DNA of 64,000 bases, from the NCBI GenBank assembly GCA_032173965.1, contig JAVUNC010000005.1, forward strand, positions 1,054,001-1,118,000, written 5' to 3'. This document shows, one piece after another, positions 21,375-31,575 of the stretch (position 1 is its first letter; each line of letters begins with the position of its first letter). Under the pieces are notes generated by a model. The model ran no database searches. It was not told where the DNA came from and was given only the letters and a program-made list of their open reading frames with translations. Position numbers and translations under genes: made by a program. Source of the stretch: Sitta carolinensis (Eukaryota > Chordata > Aves > Passeriformes > Sittidae).

Positions 21375-21685
21375 TGTAGTCTGGTTTCAGGCCTGATATT
21401 TTGGTTTTCTGATGTTCTTTCCCAGGAAAGTGTGATAAACATGATAGAATATTTTTGTAATAAAATCTATGTTATTCATTCCTTCGGGGAGGAGGGATTT
21501 CTTTTGGAGTCCCTCTGGTTTGACCAATGTGAGTGAAGAAGTTTGTCTCTCTTTCACCAATCACAGTGGTCTGGAAAATTGCATATAAGGGGAATGATCC
21601 CTGAAAATAAAGTTCATTCTTAATGTAGCCTTTGAGAAAGAAAAATCTCGAGGAGTCTGTGTCATGTGTTATCTCTACAGCAACA
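21375..21685 (+). mobile_element. LTR-A family LTR (subtype shared with 38236)
   Basis: Starts TGTAGTCTGG and ends CTACAGCAACA, with CCAATCACAG, GCATATAAGGGG and AATAAAG. No matching 6-bp flanks were found, so it may be truncated, rearranged, or a 5' LTR followed by internal sequence. Confidence 0.8.
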
Positions 21686-22355
21686 CTGGTTTATCCCTGG
21701 CTGGCCACACCCTGTCTCAATGTACCTGACCCCTGATGGTGACACCCCCAGGATGACCAGGGATAAAGGCTTGGGTCTGGGGGTCCTGCTTCCTCTCTTG
21801 CACTCCCTTCAGAAGAATAAACTTCCATGCAAAAGTGCCTTCTCTGATCTTTACTTCCAACCTCAACACAAGGGATCAGTAAGAGAGCCACGTGCTTTCT
21901 GTCATTCCTAGATTGTTCTCAGCCTGGGAACGGTGACCCCTGGCCACACAGCCGGGGGACAGGGACACACTCTGAGCTGTATTTTGTACCATTAAGGCAC
22001 CTTTCCTATTTTGGGTAACCCAATTGTGCCCATCCCTCATTCTTTTTTGCTGCCAAAAGGGGAATTCCACCCTGTAAATCCTGAGCTGAGGGTTCCCAAT
22101 GGGCGAATCGGGGCAGATCCTGCGCTGTCCCACGAAACCACCAACACAGCACCACCAACCAGGCACAAAGGAGCCCTGAGGCTGGGGCAGTGCTGGAGCC
22201 CAGGACTCCCTTTGGGACTCCAGAGCTGCTGAGATCCCTGCCAGGGGCTCAGAGACCCTGGCACACAGCCCAGAGCACCAGTGGGCTCCATTACGAACCC
22301 TGGAGCAAATTGCCACCTTTACACGAGGAGATGAAAGCCACAGCAGTTTGAATAG
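21686..22355 (+). mobile_element. Probable ERV internal sequence 5' of LTR-C
   Basis: The part from ~22200 to 22355 (CCAGAGCTGCTGAGATCCCT, GGCTCAGAGACCCTGG, ATTACGAACCCTGGAGCAAA) recurs on the other side of an LTR-C copy at 45566-45735 and, diverged, at 22840-22976. It is therefore element sequence, not host flank. No gag, pol or env coding was recognised. 21686-22200 is unassigned. Confidence 0.55.
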
Positions 22356-22762
22356 TGTAATGATTAGTGTATCACAGGGGGCAAATGGAGATTTTAGGAT
22401 TCTTTGCTATAGGGGTTTTTGGGGACAAGATGGAGGAATTTGGGTGTGTCTAACCTTTCTTCTTCTTCTCTACCTCCATGCTGGCACTTTTGGGTTGGTT
22501 TAGAGTAGAAGCTCACTGTCTAACACAGGTGATGGGTATTGGGGAATAATTGTAAATATGTCACACGTAGTTTTCTGTATATAAAGATAACACCGCCCTG
22601 GGGGCAGGCAGAGTGCCTCTGACTGTCCTGCTGAGCACACCTGGGCTGGGCAGGAAAAAAAACTTTATAGATAAGAAACAATAAACAACCTTGAGTCCAA
22701 AAACTGAAGAGCTTTGTCTCATCCTTTGAACACACGGGCTGAAGCAGAGATTTCTAACAACA
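22356..22762 (+). mobile_element. LTR-C, copy 1
   Basis: Starts TGTAATGATT and ends TCTAACAACA, about 407 bp. It has TATATAAAG near 22579 and AATAAAC near 22681. The sequence after the end is AATCGGGGTCCCAAACC. The closest relative is the inverted copy at 45149-45565. Confidence 0.8.
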
Positions 22763-22976
22763 AATCGGGGTCCCAAACCTTGTGGGACCCTGTCAGAACC
22801 CAGGATGTCTCTGTGACAGTCCTGGATGATCCCAGCTCCAGCCAAGGGGTTCCAGAGCCCTGTCAGGGGGGTCACAGACCCTGGCAGCAGCCAGGGACTC
22901 CTGTGGTTTTGAATTTGATCCATGGAACAAATTACCACCTGTGGATGAAGAACTAAAAGTCACAAAATTCTAGATA
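22763..22976 (+). mobile_element. Short ERV internal segment between two LTR-C copies
   Basis: Begins with the post-LTR block GGGGTCCCAAACCTTGTGGG and ends with a diverged form of the pre-LTR block (GGTCACAGACCCTGGCAGCA, ATCCATGGAACAAATTACCA). It is only ~214 bp, with no coding capacity. Confidence 0.6.
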
Positions 22977-23354
22977 GCATGAGAGTAGTAGTTATAGAGT
23001 GAAAAAGGAAATTTTTGGGGGATCTTACCATGGGGGTTTAGGGGGCAAGATGGAGGGACTTGGGCATTGTCGTGTCCTCCTTCCTTCTCTTCCCAGCCCC
23101 ATCTTCTTGGGGATGGTGGCACTTGGGGATTGGATTGGAGTAGAATGGAACTGTCTAACACAGGTGATGGGCATTGGATCATCACTGTCAATAACTAATA
23201 TGTAGTTTGTAGTACAAAAGTTAGTACCTTCCCCTGGGGCAGTGCTCTACTGAACAGACCTGGGCAGCCCACAGAAAATATCTTAGAGAAGAAACAACAA
23301 AACAACCTTGAAAGCATCAGCTGAAGACTTTCAACTCATTCATCCAGCAGCAAC
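22977..23354 (+). mobile_element. LTR-C, copy 2 (diverged)
   Basis: Aligns with copy 1 through GGGGCAAGATGGAGGGACTT, the GGTGGCACTTGGGGATTGGA block, TAACACAGGTGATGGGCATT and GAAACAACAAAACAACCTTG. It is more diverged and its ends are approximate. Confidence 0.7.
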
Positions 23355-23395
23355 GTTTGGACACAGCAAAATTTCCATCTCCTGGGGTCACCCAA

Positions 23396-23682
23396 TGCTG
23401 TCCCTGAAAATCAGCCTTCTGATTTGTTTTGGTACAGTGGAGTCAGTTCTCATGAATTGTAAGATAAACAAGAATCATGTTTGCATTCCTTTGTAAAAGA
23501 TCTCACCTGATAGACTGCTCAGGTGAGCAGTGAAGATGGAGAGGTGGGAACTTCTCTGTCCAATCTCTGCTCACTGTCCAGAAACAGAGATACGAGCTCA
23601 ACAATAAACTAGAATCTTCCTCCTCTCTGCCTGAACACCTGCTGTGTGTGTTACTGTGTGCTTCTACCTGCATGCAGTACGA
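23396..23682 (+). mobile_element. Solo LTR-B, 60 bp from the exon 2 donor
   Basis: Starts TGCTGTCCCTGAAAATCAGC, with AATAAAC near 23603 and a degraded end at CAGTACGA. Aligns across its length with the nested copy at 24534. Flanks ACCCAA and ACCCTG match at 4 of 6 positions, so the target-site duplication is uncertain. Confidence 0.8.
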
Positions 23683-23742
23683 ACCCTGAGCAAAGCAAGC
23701 GCTGGGAGGAGCCCCAGGGCAGGGCCCAGGTGCAGCTCTCAC

Positions 23743-23932
23743 CTGCCTGATCTTGTTGCGGGAGTTGGTGATGCGCTCGGTGATGCTCTGGTAGGTGCGG
23801 ATGGCCGTGGTCAGCTCCGTGTAGTGCTGCACGATCAGCTCGTCCAGGTCGCGGTCGCACTTCTCGTACGCCTCCTCCAGCCGCCCCTTCTCGTTCTCCC
23901 GGTCCTCCACGTCATCGCTGGTGGATAAAGTC
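23743..23932 (-). CDS. EXOC4: EXOC4 coding exon 2 (end of Arg29 to Gln92)
   Basis: Second coding exon, 190 nt: one base finishing Arg29 and 63 codons from [10 protein letters not shown] to NSRNKIRQ. It covers the start of the Sec8 N-terminal domain, an amphipathic helical stretch ([20 protein letters not shown], then [12 protein letters not shown]). In the known exocyst structure this helix forms part of the CorEx bundle with Sec6 and the Sec3/Sec5 pair. The acceptor is CCCCAG|GACTTTA and the donor is CAG|GTGAGAGC, both strong. Against the human protein as remembered, the only change I see is the K-to-R near the end (KIKQ to KIRQ). The exon is much richer in GC than its flanks. An LTR ends 60 bp past the donor and another starts 100 bp before the acceptor. 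Confidence 0.96.
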
Positions 23933-24032
23933 CTGGGGACGCCAAGGGGGAGCGAGTTATCGGGGGTTTAGTCCAGTGGGGGACACAGGGAGGCACTGAG
24001 AGAAAATGAAAACTGTCAGTGGTGTGGTTGGT

Positions 24033-24365
24033 TGTCGCTGTGGGTGATGAACAAATGACACGAGACCTCGTTATAAAAACTGCATCTGACTCCACTTTAT
24101 TAAAACCTTTATATACTTTATATACCTTTTAGAACAAACCACTGTCATTGGTCAGAAGAGTGCCAGAACTCTTCTAACCATTGGCTCAAACCGATGGATA
24201 GAGACAAGTCCATCCCACAGAAAAGAATCCAAACCATCACTCTCGTTACAATAACACTTGGGATGTTTATGTCAAGTCTGTGAGAACAAAGTTCTGAAAC
24301 CTAAACACCACGAAGAAACTGAGTTCAGAAACTCAGAAACCTCAGGCCTAGAAAACCAGACTACA
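24033..24365 (-). mobile_element. Solo LTR-A, sense to EXOC4, 100 bp upstream of exon 2
   Basis: Minus-strand TGTAGTCTGG to CACAGCGACA, 333 bp, with a perfect 6-bp target-site duplication GTTGGT (24027-24032 and 24366-24371). It contains GACCAATGACAG, a double TATATAAAG (about 24100-24125) and AATAAAG. The orientation is the same as EXOC4, and the LTR end lies 100 bp before exon 2. Confidence 0.93.
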
Positions 24366-24467
24366 GTTGGTTACCCAGCTCATTTTCAAAGCCTTCAGAG
24401 TGGGTTTTTTCCCCCTTTTTTCAGGGGAAGTTCTCTATTTGTTATCACGTTGCACAATGTAACATCT

Positions 24468-25125
24468 TGTAGTCTGGTTTTTTCAGGCTCGCAGTTTCTG
24501 AGCTTCTAAAGCTTGTTTTTCCCTGATGTTTTGTGCTGTCCCTGAAAATCAGCCTTCTGATTTGTTTGGGTATAATGGAGTCAGTTCTCATGAATTGTAA
24601 CATAAACAAGGATCATGTTTGGATTCCTTTGTAAAAGATCTCACCTGATGGGCTGCTCAGGTGAGCAGTGAAGATGGAGAGGTGGGAACTTCTCTGTCCA
24701 ATCTCTGATCACTGTCCAGAAACTTATAGATACAAGCTCAACAATAAACAGAGACTTCTCTTCTTCTTCTCTGCCTGAACACCTGCTGTGTGTGTTGCTG
24801 TGTGCTTCTATCTACATCACAGTAACAGTTTTGGGTTTCTGAAGCTTGTTCTCACAGCCTGAACATAATCAGGATTGTTTTTGTAACAACACTCATGTTT
24901 TGGAATTCTTTCTGTGGGACAAACGTTCTTTTGAGGTCCCTTTGGTTTGGCCAGTGTGGGTGAAGGGGTTGTCTTTTGCCAATCACAGTGGTCTCTGACA
25001 AAATGTATAAAATGTATAGACAAAATGTATATAAGGGAGTGATTTGTTTCTAATAAAAGGAGTCAGATCATCTCTCCAAGCTTTTTGGAGAAATTCGTGT
25101 CATGTTGTGATTCGCCACTGCGACG
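24468..25125 (+). mobile_element. LTR-A interrupted by a nested LTR-B
   Basis: Outer LTR-A starts TGTAGTCTGG at 24468 and ends near 25125 (terminal CA mutated to CG). Flanks are ACATCT (24462-24467) and ACACCT (25126-25131), a 5-of-6 match. It is split by LTR-B at 24534-24827; removing that insert restores a continuous alignment with the LTR-A at 288. The region near 25000 has repeated AAAATGTATA units around the TATA box. Confidence 0.9.
24534..24827 (+). mobile_element. Nested solo LTR-B
   Basis: 294 bp from TGCTGTCCCT to CACAGTAACA, with a perfect 6-bp target-site duplication GTTTTG (24528-24533 and 24828-24833) inside LTR-A. TG...CA ends and 6-bp duplication point to a class II (ERVK-like) element. 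Confidence 0.93.
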
Positions 25126-25997
25126 ACACCTGAAATATTTCTTGATATATTATTTATGAAGAGCTATAAGGAAAAAAATCCTAACTTTAGTCTTGGCAAT
25201 CAGTGCAACTTGTGCAGTGTTGCAGTTCCTGTGACTTACCTGCCAAAGGTAAGGGATGTCACAGGGACACAGAGGAATCCATCACAAATCTATCCAGGTC
25301 TTCCAACACACACCAGTACAACGAGAAAAGGCCCCATGACTCCATTCCCCCCCCAAATATTTTAACCTCCAACATCATGTAATAAGATTCTTTTTTATTT
25401 TTTTATTAAAATTAAGTCTGAGATTGCAACAAAACTTAGTGAAACTGGACATAGCTCAAAGCTTCTTGATGTCACTCCAAATTTCTATTCAAGAATCAAT
25501 GCAATCTTCTCCTCCTCCCTTTGAGAGGATAAAAATCCCAGAAAGAGCAGCAAGAACTTTTTCCTGATATCCAGCCTCCACCTCCCTGACAGCCCCATGT
25601 ACCTTTAAAGAACCTGCAAATAACTGAAATAAGGTCCCTCAGGACCTGTCCCTGTCACAGAGAGCAGAGATTGGAGCTGCCCCCCTCAAAGCAACTTCTC
25701 CCAAAGCATAAAATTTATTGCAGCATTTCAAGTTCCATGCTGCATGCCAGCTACAGAAACAGGAATCCTTTCTCGTGTTATTATGTTAATATTCTACTCC
25801 CAAACTTCTTTAGTTGTGTCTTCAATCAGCTTTTCACAAAAAAAAAAAAAAAAAAAATTAAAAAATTATATATTCGCCAAAGCTCTTTAAAAAGGATCTG
25901 AAAAGTAAGAACACTAGACAAGGTTGCTCAGGGGCCAGAATATATAATTTTTTTTAAATAAATATATATATTTATATATAAATATATAAATTTTAGT

Positions 25998-26078
25998 GAA
26001 AGGCTCCCTGCCCATGGCAGGGGGTTGACCCAGACCATCTTCAAGTCCTTTTCAACCCAAACCATTCCATGACTCTAA
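25998..26078 (+). mobile_element. CR1 LINE 3' terminus
   Basis: CTGCCCATGGCAGGGGGTTG to CAACCCAAACCATTCCATGA: only the last ~80 bp of a CR1. Confidence 0.85.
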
Positions 26079-26566
26079 AATGAAAATCGGGTGCCAGGCT
26101 GGCAGAAAGCCATCCCCTGTTAAGAGCTCTTGCAGATAAATCCATTTTCTTTGTGAAGAACTGCTTATTTCTGCTGGAAGAATGCTCTTCAGCACGGCTA
26201 CCCTGGACACGAGGAATATCCTGCTCAGGAATTGACATTGTGTTTGGGTTTGGAGCTGCCCAGGATTGCCTGTCCCAGCAGTTAATGAAAACATCCATCC
26301 TCTCTGACCTGCAGCTTGGGTCACAGGAGAATCCTGCAGGGAGACAGACAAGGGGGCAGCACAACCAAACTGGCCCAGAGCACAGCCTAGGAAAGTTTGT
26401 AGTTTGACTCGAACAAAATTGAATTCCACAATTCTGGCCTTGCCAAAGGATCCATCTGCAGTGCCAGCAGTTGGTTACAAAGCTGAAGAGCTCTCTCCAA
26501 AGCTAAGACTGCATCACTCATGTCAGAGGATGCCACGAGGATTCCACTGCTCCAGCAAATCCCCAT

Positions 26567-27102
26567 CCAACTCAGGCTTCCTAACAAAGCCCAGCCCCAT
26601 TTTTAAGCAGATTTATATTGCACTGCCCAGTCTTTTTGTCCTTGCATTTGAATTTAGCTTGTCCTGTCTGTAAGAAAAACACATTTTGCTATAAAACACC
26701 TGATGTCTGCCCAGCAAAGCAGAGCTGTTTGTGAAGCCTGAGTTCCTGCTCTGAGAAACACCAACAGAGGCAGAAGGACAAAGCCAGGAGAGCTGGAAAT
26801 CAGAAACCTTGGAGATCCCACCAGATTATTCCTACTCATTCCAACTCAGGCTTCCTAACAAAGCCCAGCCCCATTTTTAAGCAGATTTATATTGCATTGC
26901 CCAGTCTTTTTTGTCCTTGCATTTGAATTTAGCTTGTCCTGTCTGTAAGAAAAATACATTTTGCTAAAAAACACCTGAGGTCTGCCCAGCAAAGCAGAGC
27001 TGTTTGTGAAGCCTGAGTTCCTGCTCTGAGAAACACCAAGAGAGGCAGAAGGACAAAGCCAGGAGAGCTGGAAATCAGAAATCCCACCAGATTATTGCTA
27101 CT
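26567..27102. repeat. 274-bp tandem duplication
   Basis: CCAACTCAGGCTTCCTAACA starts both copies (26567 and 26841). Copy 2 has a deletion of about 10 bp near 27080 (CCTTGGAGA absent). Confidence 0.93.
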
Positions 27103-27387
27103 GAGAGAACACAATAACCATGCACAGTTCTGGTCACCCCTCACCCTTGAAAGGGCAGCTAAAACCAAAAGGAACAAAAGTTTCAGGCTCAGTCAATTGC
27201 CACATTCCAGGATTTCCAGCTGGCTCTGCTGGATGCAGAATAAACACCTCTACTTGCAACATCCTGCTTTTCTTAATTTCTTGGTTTAGGAAAACACTGT
27301 AGGAACAAGCACCACTAAAAATATCCCACTCATAGTTTGAGCAGAAAGTTTGTATTTATTTCAAGTCCTTTAATCTGTTCTGGTTCA

Positions 27388-27560
27388 AAACATCACGGAA
27401 TTATTAAGGTTGGAAAAGACTCCTAGGATCATGGAGTCCAAGCATGAACCCAGCACTGCCACCACCAAATAATGCTCCCAGGCACCACATCCTACACCAA
27501 AAAGGATAAAAAATTCCACACAACAACAAATTTTCCCAAACAGATTTTTTCTTACCCCCC
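27388..27560 (-). mobile_element. CR1 LINE 3' fragment
   Basis: ATCACGGAATTATTAAGGTT, GGAAAAGACTCCTAGGATCA, then CCCAGCACTGCCACCACCAA: a CR1 subtype whose tail reads AAGGTTGGAAAAGAC. Confidence 0.75.
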
Positions 27561-29324
27561 CCACTCAGGTGAATTTGCCTTGAACACCTGTAGATTATTT
27601 CCTTACAGACAGAGGAAGAGTTTAAATCAAAACCCAAGACACAAATGGAAAAAGCAACACAGATGTATTTTTTAAATTTTATTTTACTGAAAAACCCAAT
27701 AAGTTTTAGAAATGTAAGGTTTTGGGTTTAGGATCTGGTTATTTCCAGTGATAACGAGTCTGGATTAATCACTTGGAATTTGAAACTTTGTACACCTGAA
27801 TTTCCCATCTAAGTCTCATGGTACAGGAGTCATTTCTTTTTCTTGTTCTGCCCAAAAAAAAAAAAAAAATAGAAGAGAAAAGCAAGGAATATTTAATATT
27901 CTTGAGATTATACATGCTCCTGCTAACACTGCAGAAAAATGAGCCAAGGGCATCTCTGCTTATTTTAGTCCTATTAAAATGTGTTGCAAGGAAGAAGAAA
28001 AGTCAACAGACTGTTTGTCAAATAGAAAGGATCCAAACTGTTGGGGAAAGGAACCTTGCAGGAAGAACTTTGAATCACAAAACAGGACAGGATTATGAAA
28101 CAATGATAAATATATATCAGCATTTCAGAACTCCCTGAAAAAATATTCCAAACAGAGGACAAACAGAAGGAAAATCAGTTTAGATCCTGAGTAGCAGATG
28201 ATGAAGTCAGTGGGGGTTTCCAGGAGGGATTCCTGATTCACTTGTTGGGTTTTTTTAATTTTGATTTTTTCCAAATGAGAATCCTCCTCCTCTGTAAGAT
28301 ACCTGGAATTTGTACTTGGCAGCTGGATGGCTGCAGATGTCTGTCTCATTAGCAAGAGCTCACCAGGATTACAATAATTCCAACTGCCTGGGAGTCTGCT
28401 CAGAGACATTTTTATGCTACGGTGAAAAGAAATTCATTGAGCCAAATCTCATTGACTTCTGATTTTACACAGTTAAAAATACAGATTACACACAATGTTT
28501 CATTCACTGGAGTCACTCCCACAGATGGAAGGCAGGACAGAAGAGATGATCAGACACAATCCCGGAATGTTTTATCATGGGATGTACAGCACTTTGCTCA
28601 GGAGAAAATAAATGAACCTTGTTATTTCCCCGAGGTCACTGAATTTACACTGGAATTAAATTAATAAAAAAACTCCTTTGGGACTATTCATTTTAGTAGA
28701 AGTTGATCTGTAGGTCACAAGCATTTTTCATCTCCTATTTGCAGCATCCAACCCAAGGAGCAGAGGGAGGAGATGGAAAGACTTTTCCAGGAGTCCTGAA
28801 GCCCTTGTCAGTGTGCAAACACCCAAAGCCTTCAGCTGCTCCCTCCAACAGCTCACATCACAGCCAGGAACAGCTCATGTCCAAAGGTAAATACACAGGA
28901 AAAAGTATCCACATTTATGTCTTTATAGACATCACTGCCAGCTCCAGCACTGCTGCACGAGGCTGCACCTCCCTAAAAATCCAAATGAGCTTCAAGCTCT
29001 CCTAGAATTCTCCTGCCTCAGCACCTCAGGGGAAGGGACAAAGTGCCACAACCCAGAAGTGTGAATTTACTCTCACCTCTCCCCTTAAAGCAGCTGCACA
29101 GACTGTAACCATCAAAAGCTAAAGGGTAATTCACTTTCTAGTGAAGAAAAAGGCAAGATTTTTGATTTACATACTTACTGTAAATGCTCAACTAAGTACT
29201 CAGAAGCCGTTGAAAAACCCACTTGTGGTATTAAAGCTGGTTTTTCCCCCACAGACCTCAGAATTTTCCTCTGAGGAGCAAAATGAAATAGTTCTCTTCA
29301 GTAAAATGATCAGTTTTGAGAAGA

Positions 29325-29660
29325 CAGGCTGGGAGAGCTGGGGGATGCTCACCTGGAGAAGGGAAAATTCCAGGGAGAGCTTCCAGCAGGGGCTCCAGGA
29401 GAGCTGGAGAGGGACTGGGGATGGAGGGACAGGAGCCAGGGAATGGCTCCAGATTGGGAAAGGGGAGATTGGGGTGGGAAGTGGGGCAGGAATTCTTAGG
29501 AAGGAATACTCTGGAATTGCCAAAGCAGCTGGGGCTGCCCCTGCATCCCTGGGATGTCCCAGATTGGACACTGGGGCTGGAGCTCCCTGGGATGCTGGGA
29601 GGGGTCCCTGCCCATTCATGGATGGGGTTTAAGGTCCCTTTCAATCCCAGCTGCTCTGTG
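29325..29660 (+). mobile_element. CR1 LINE 3' fragment (same subtype as 20.0 and 30.8 kb)
   Basis: GCTGGGAGAGCTGGGGGATG through GGAATTGCCAAAGCAGCTGG to AAGGTCCCTTTCAATCCCAG. A short insertion (TTAGGAAGGAATACT) interrupts it near 29497. Confidence 0.85.
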
Positions 29661-30774
29661 TCTCTTGCAGGAAGTCACACCACGTCTCACTTTTATAAAG
29701 TATGAAACTGTGGTGTGTATTTACCACAGGAGTACAGACAGAGCTTCAAAAATGCCATACATCCTGCAGGGATAAAAGAAATTTTTCTCTGCAAACCAAT
29801 GTAATTTATTGGTCCCTGCAACATCCGACACCAGCACACTCCACACACTCTGCAGGAAGTTATTTCACACCACAGACAGTGTTGGATCTCTCTTTGTGCT
29901 TTGACAAATCAATAGATCTGGCCCAGATGTGCATGTGCCCAATGAACAACTACCACCAAGTCTCATCTGCTGAGTAAAATTACTCCCACACCGTGGTGCA
30001 TTAATTTGGGGAGGAAAGGAAGAAAAAGGAAACTCTCCAGCATTGAAACAACACAAGAGAACAACAGGCAGATGCTGTAAAAGGAGAGAAAAGAAGTTAT
30101 CATTTCTTCCCAAGCCATACACTTGTGTTATTGAGCTGACAGAACACGATGTTCACCGAGCCAGCCAGCAGCAGAAGGAAACAAACACCATTGTAGCACT
30201 CCTCATGTGGCACAAGAGAGAACTCCAGGAGCACAGCAGTGCTGCAGGCATGATCAGCTGCAGAGCTCTGAAACCACTCACCCCCCTCTGGAAAAATGCT
30301 ATTTTCCAGCCTCAAACCAGGATTTAACATCGTGGATCCCACCAGAGAACATGCATCACACTCGGGGTAATCTTTATTCTGTGCATCACTCCTGCAGCTA
30401 CAAATATCTGCACCAAAGTCCTACAAAAACAGCTCTGCTGTGGATGAAATGCACACCAGATTTGTCTGCTCGGTCCCCTGACCAAGAAGCTCAGCACAAA
30501 CTGAGAATATCCCAGGAAATGCTTTTCCTGGCACCATGGCAGGTCCTGCAGGCAGTCACAGAGCCATGGAGCTCAGCTGGTGTTGCCAAACCACAAAGCT
30601 TCCAGGGATGGAGGATTTTGTTCACACTGATGTCCACAGCAAATGTGGGAAAAAATGTGGGAAAAAACCCAAAGCTGGAGCCTCCTCCACCTCTATTTTC
30701 AAGTCTATTTCCTGGTTGATGGGGAGGATTCAGTGTCAGCACACAGAACCCGGAATGCACCTCAGACTGGAGGA

Positions 30775-31575
30775 GCAGCTCCATTCCCATGGAATGGTCT
30801 GGGTGGGAAGGGACCTCAGAGCCCCTCCAGGGCCACCCCTGCCATGGCAGGGACCCCTCCCTCCATCCCAGGGGCTCCAACCCCAATGTCCAACCTGGGA
30901 CATTCCAGGGATGCAGGGGCAGCCCCAGCTGCTCTGGCAATTCCAGCCCAGACAGCAATTCCTGACCCACATCCCACCCCAATCTCCCCTATCCCAATCC
31001 GGAGCCATTCCCTGGCTCCTGTCCCTCCATCCCCTGGCCCCAGTCCCTCTCCAGCTCTCCTGTCCTCCCTGGAATGTTCTGGAAGCTCTCCCTGCAGCCT
31101 TCCCTTCTCAGGGGAACATTCCCAGCTCTGCCAGCCTCCCCTTGGCTCCAGCTCCTCTCCCAGCAATTCCTGGCCCCAGGGGCTTCCCTTGCAATCTCAC
31201 AAACCAGGCAGGCTCTCCCTTCCCTTCTCCTCTCTTTTCTCTCCCCATTTCCCAGCCCAAGCCCTCGCCATGGATCCTGAGTGTGCCCAATGCCAGCAGA
31301 ATCCCGGGATGCTTTGGCTGGGAAGGGCCCTCCCAGCTCATTGCAGGGACCCCTGCCAGCAGCCCAGGGGGCTCCAATCCTTCCTGGCACATCCCAGGGA
31401 TGCAGGGGCAGCCCCAGCTGCTCTGGCAATTCTATTCCAGCCCCTCTCCACCCTCCCAGCCAAGAATTTTTTCCTTAAACCTCATCTAAATCCAACCTCC
31501 TCCACCTTAAAGCCAAATCCCCTCGAATCCCCTCGTCCTATTTTCCCCTCTCTTTTATTCTACGAGGGCCAACAA
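30775..31575 (-). mobile_element. Composite CR1, second copy
   Basis: Carries the same CR1-spacer-CR1 junctions as 20.0-20.9 kb. Over about 31073-31432 the two differ at only two positions that I can find. Beyond 31432 this copy continues into ordinary CR1 sequence (AAGAATTTTTTCCTTAAACC), whereas the 20-kb copy continues differently. Confidence 0.87.

Larger units (their letters stand above)
17307..23742 (-). other. EXOC4: EXOC4 intron 2
   Basis: About 6.4 kb. The exon 3 half (17.3-20.0 kb) looks unique and AT-rich with no recognised repeat. The exon 2 half carries a composite CR1 (20.0-20.9 kb) and then a run of LTR material from 21.4 kb almost to the exon 2 donor. Confidence 0.9.
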
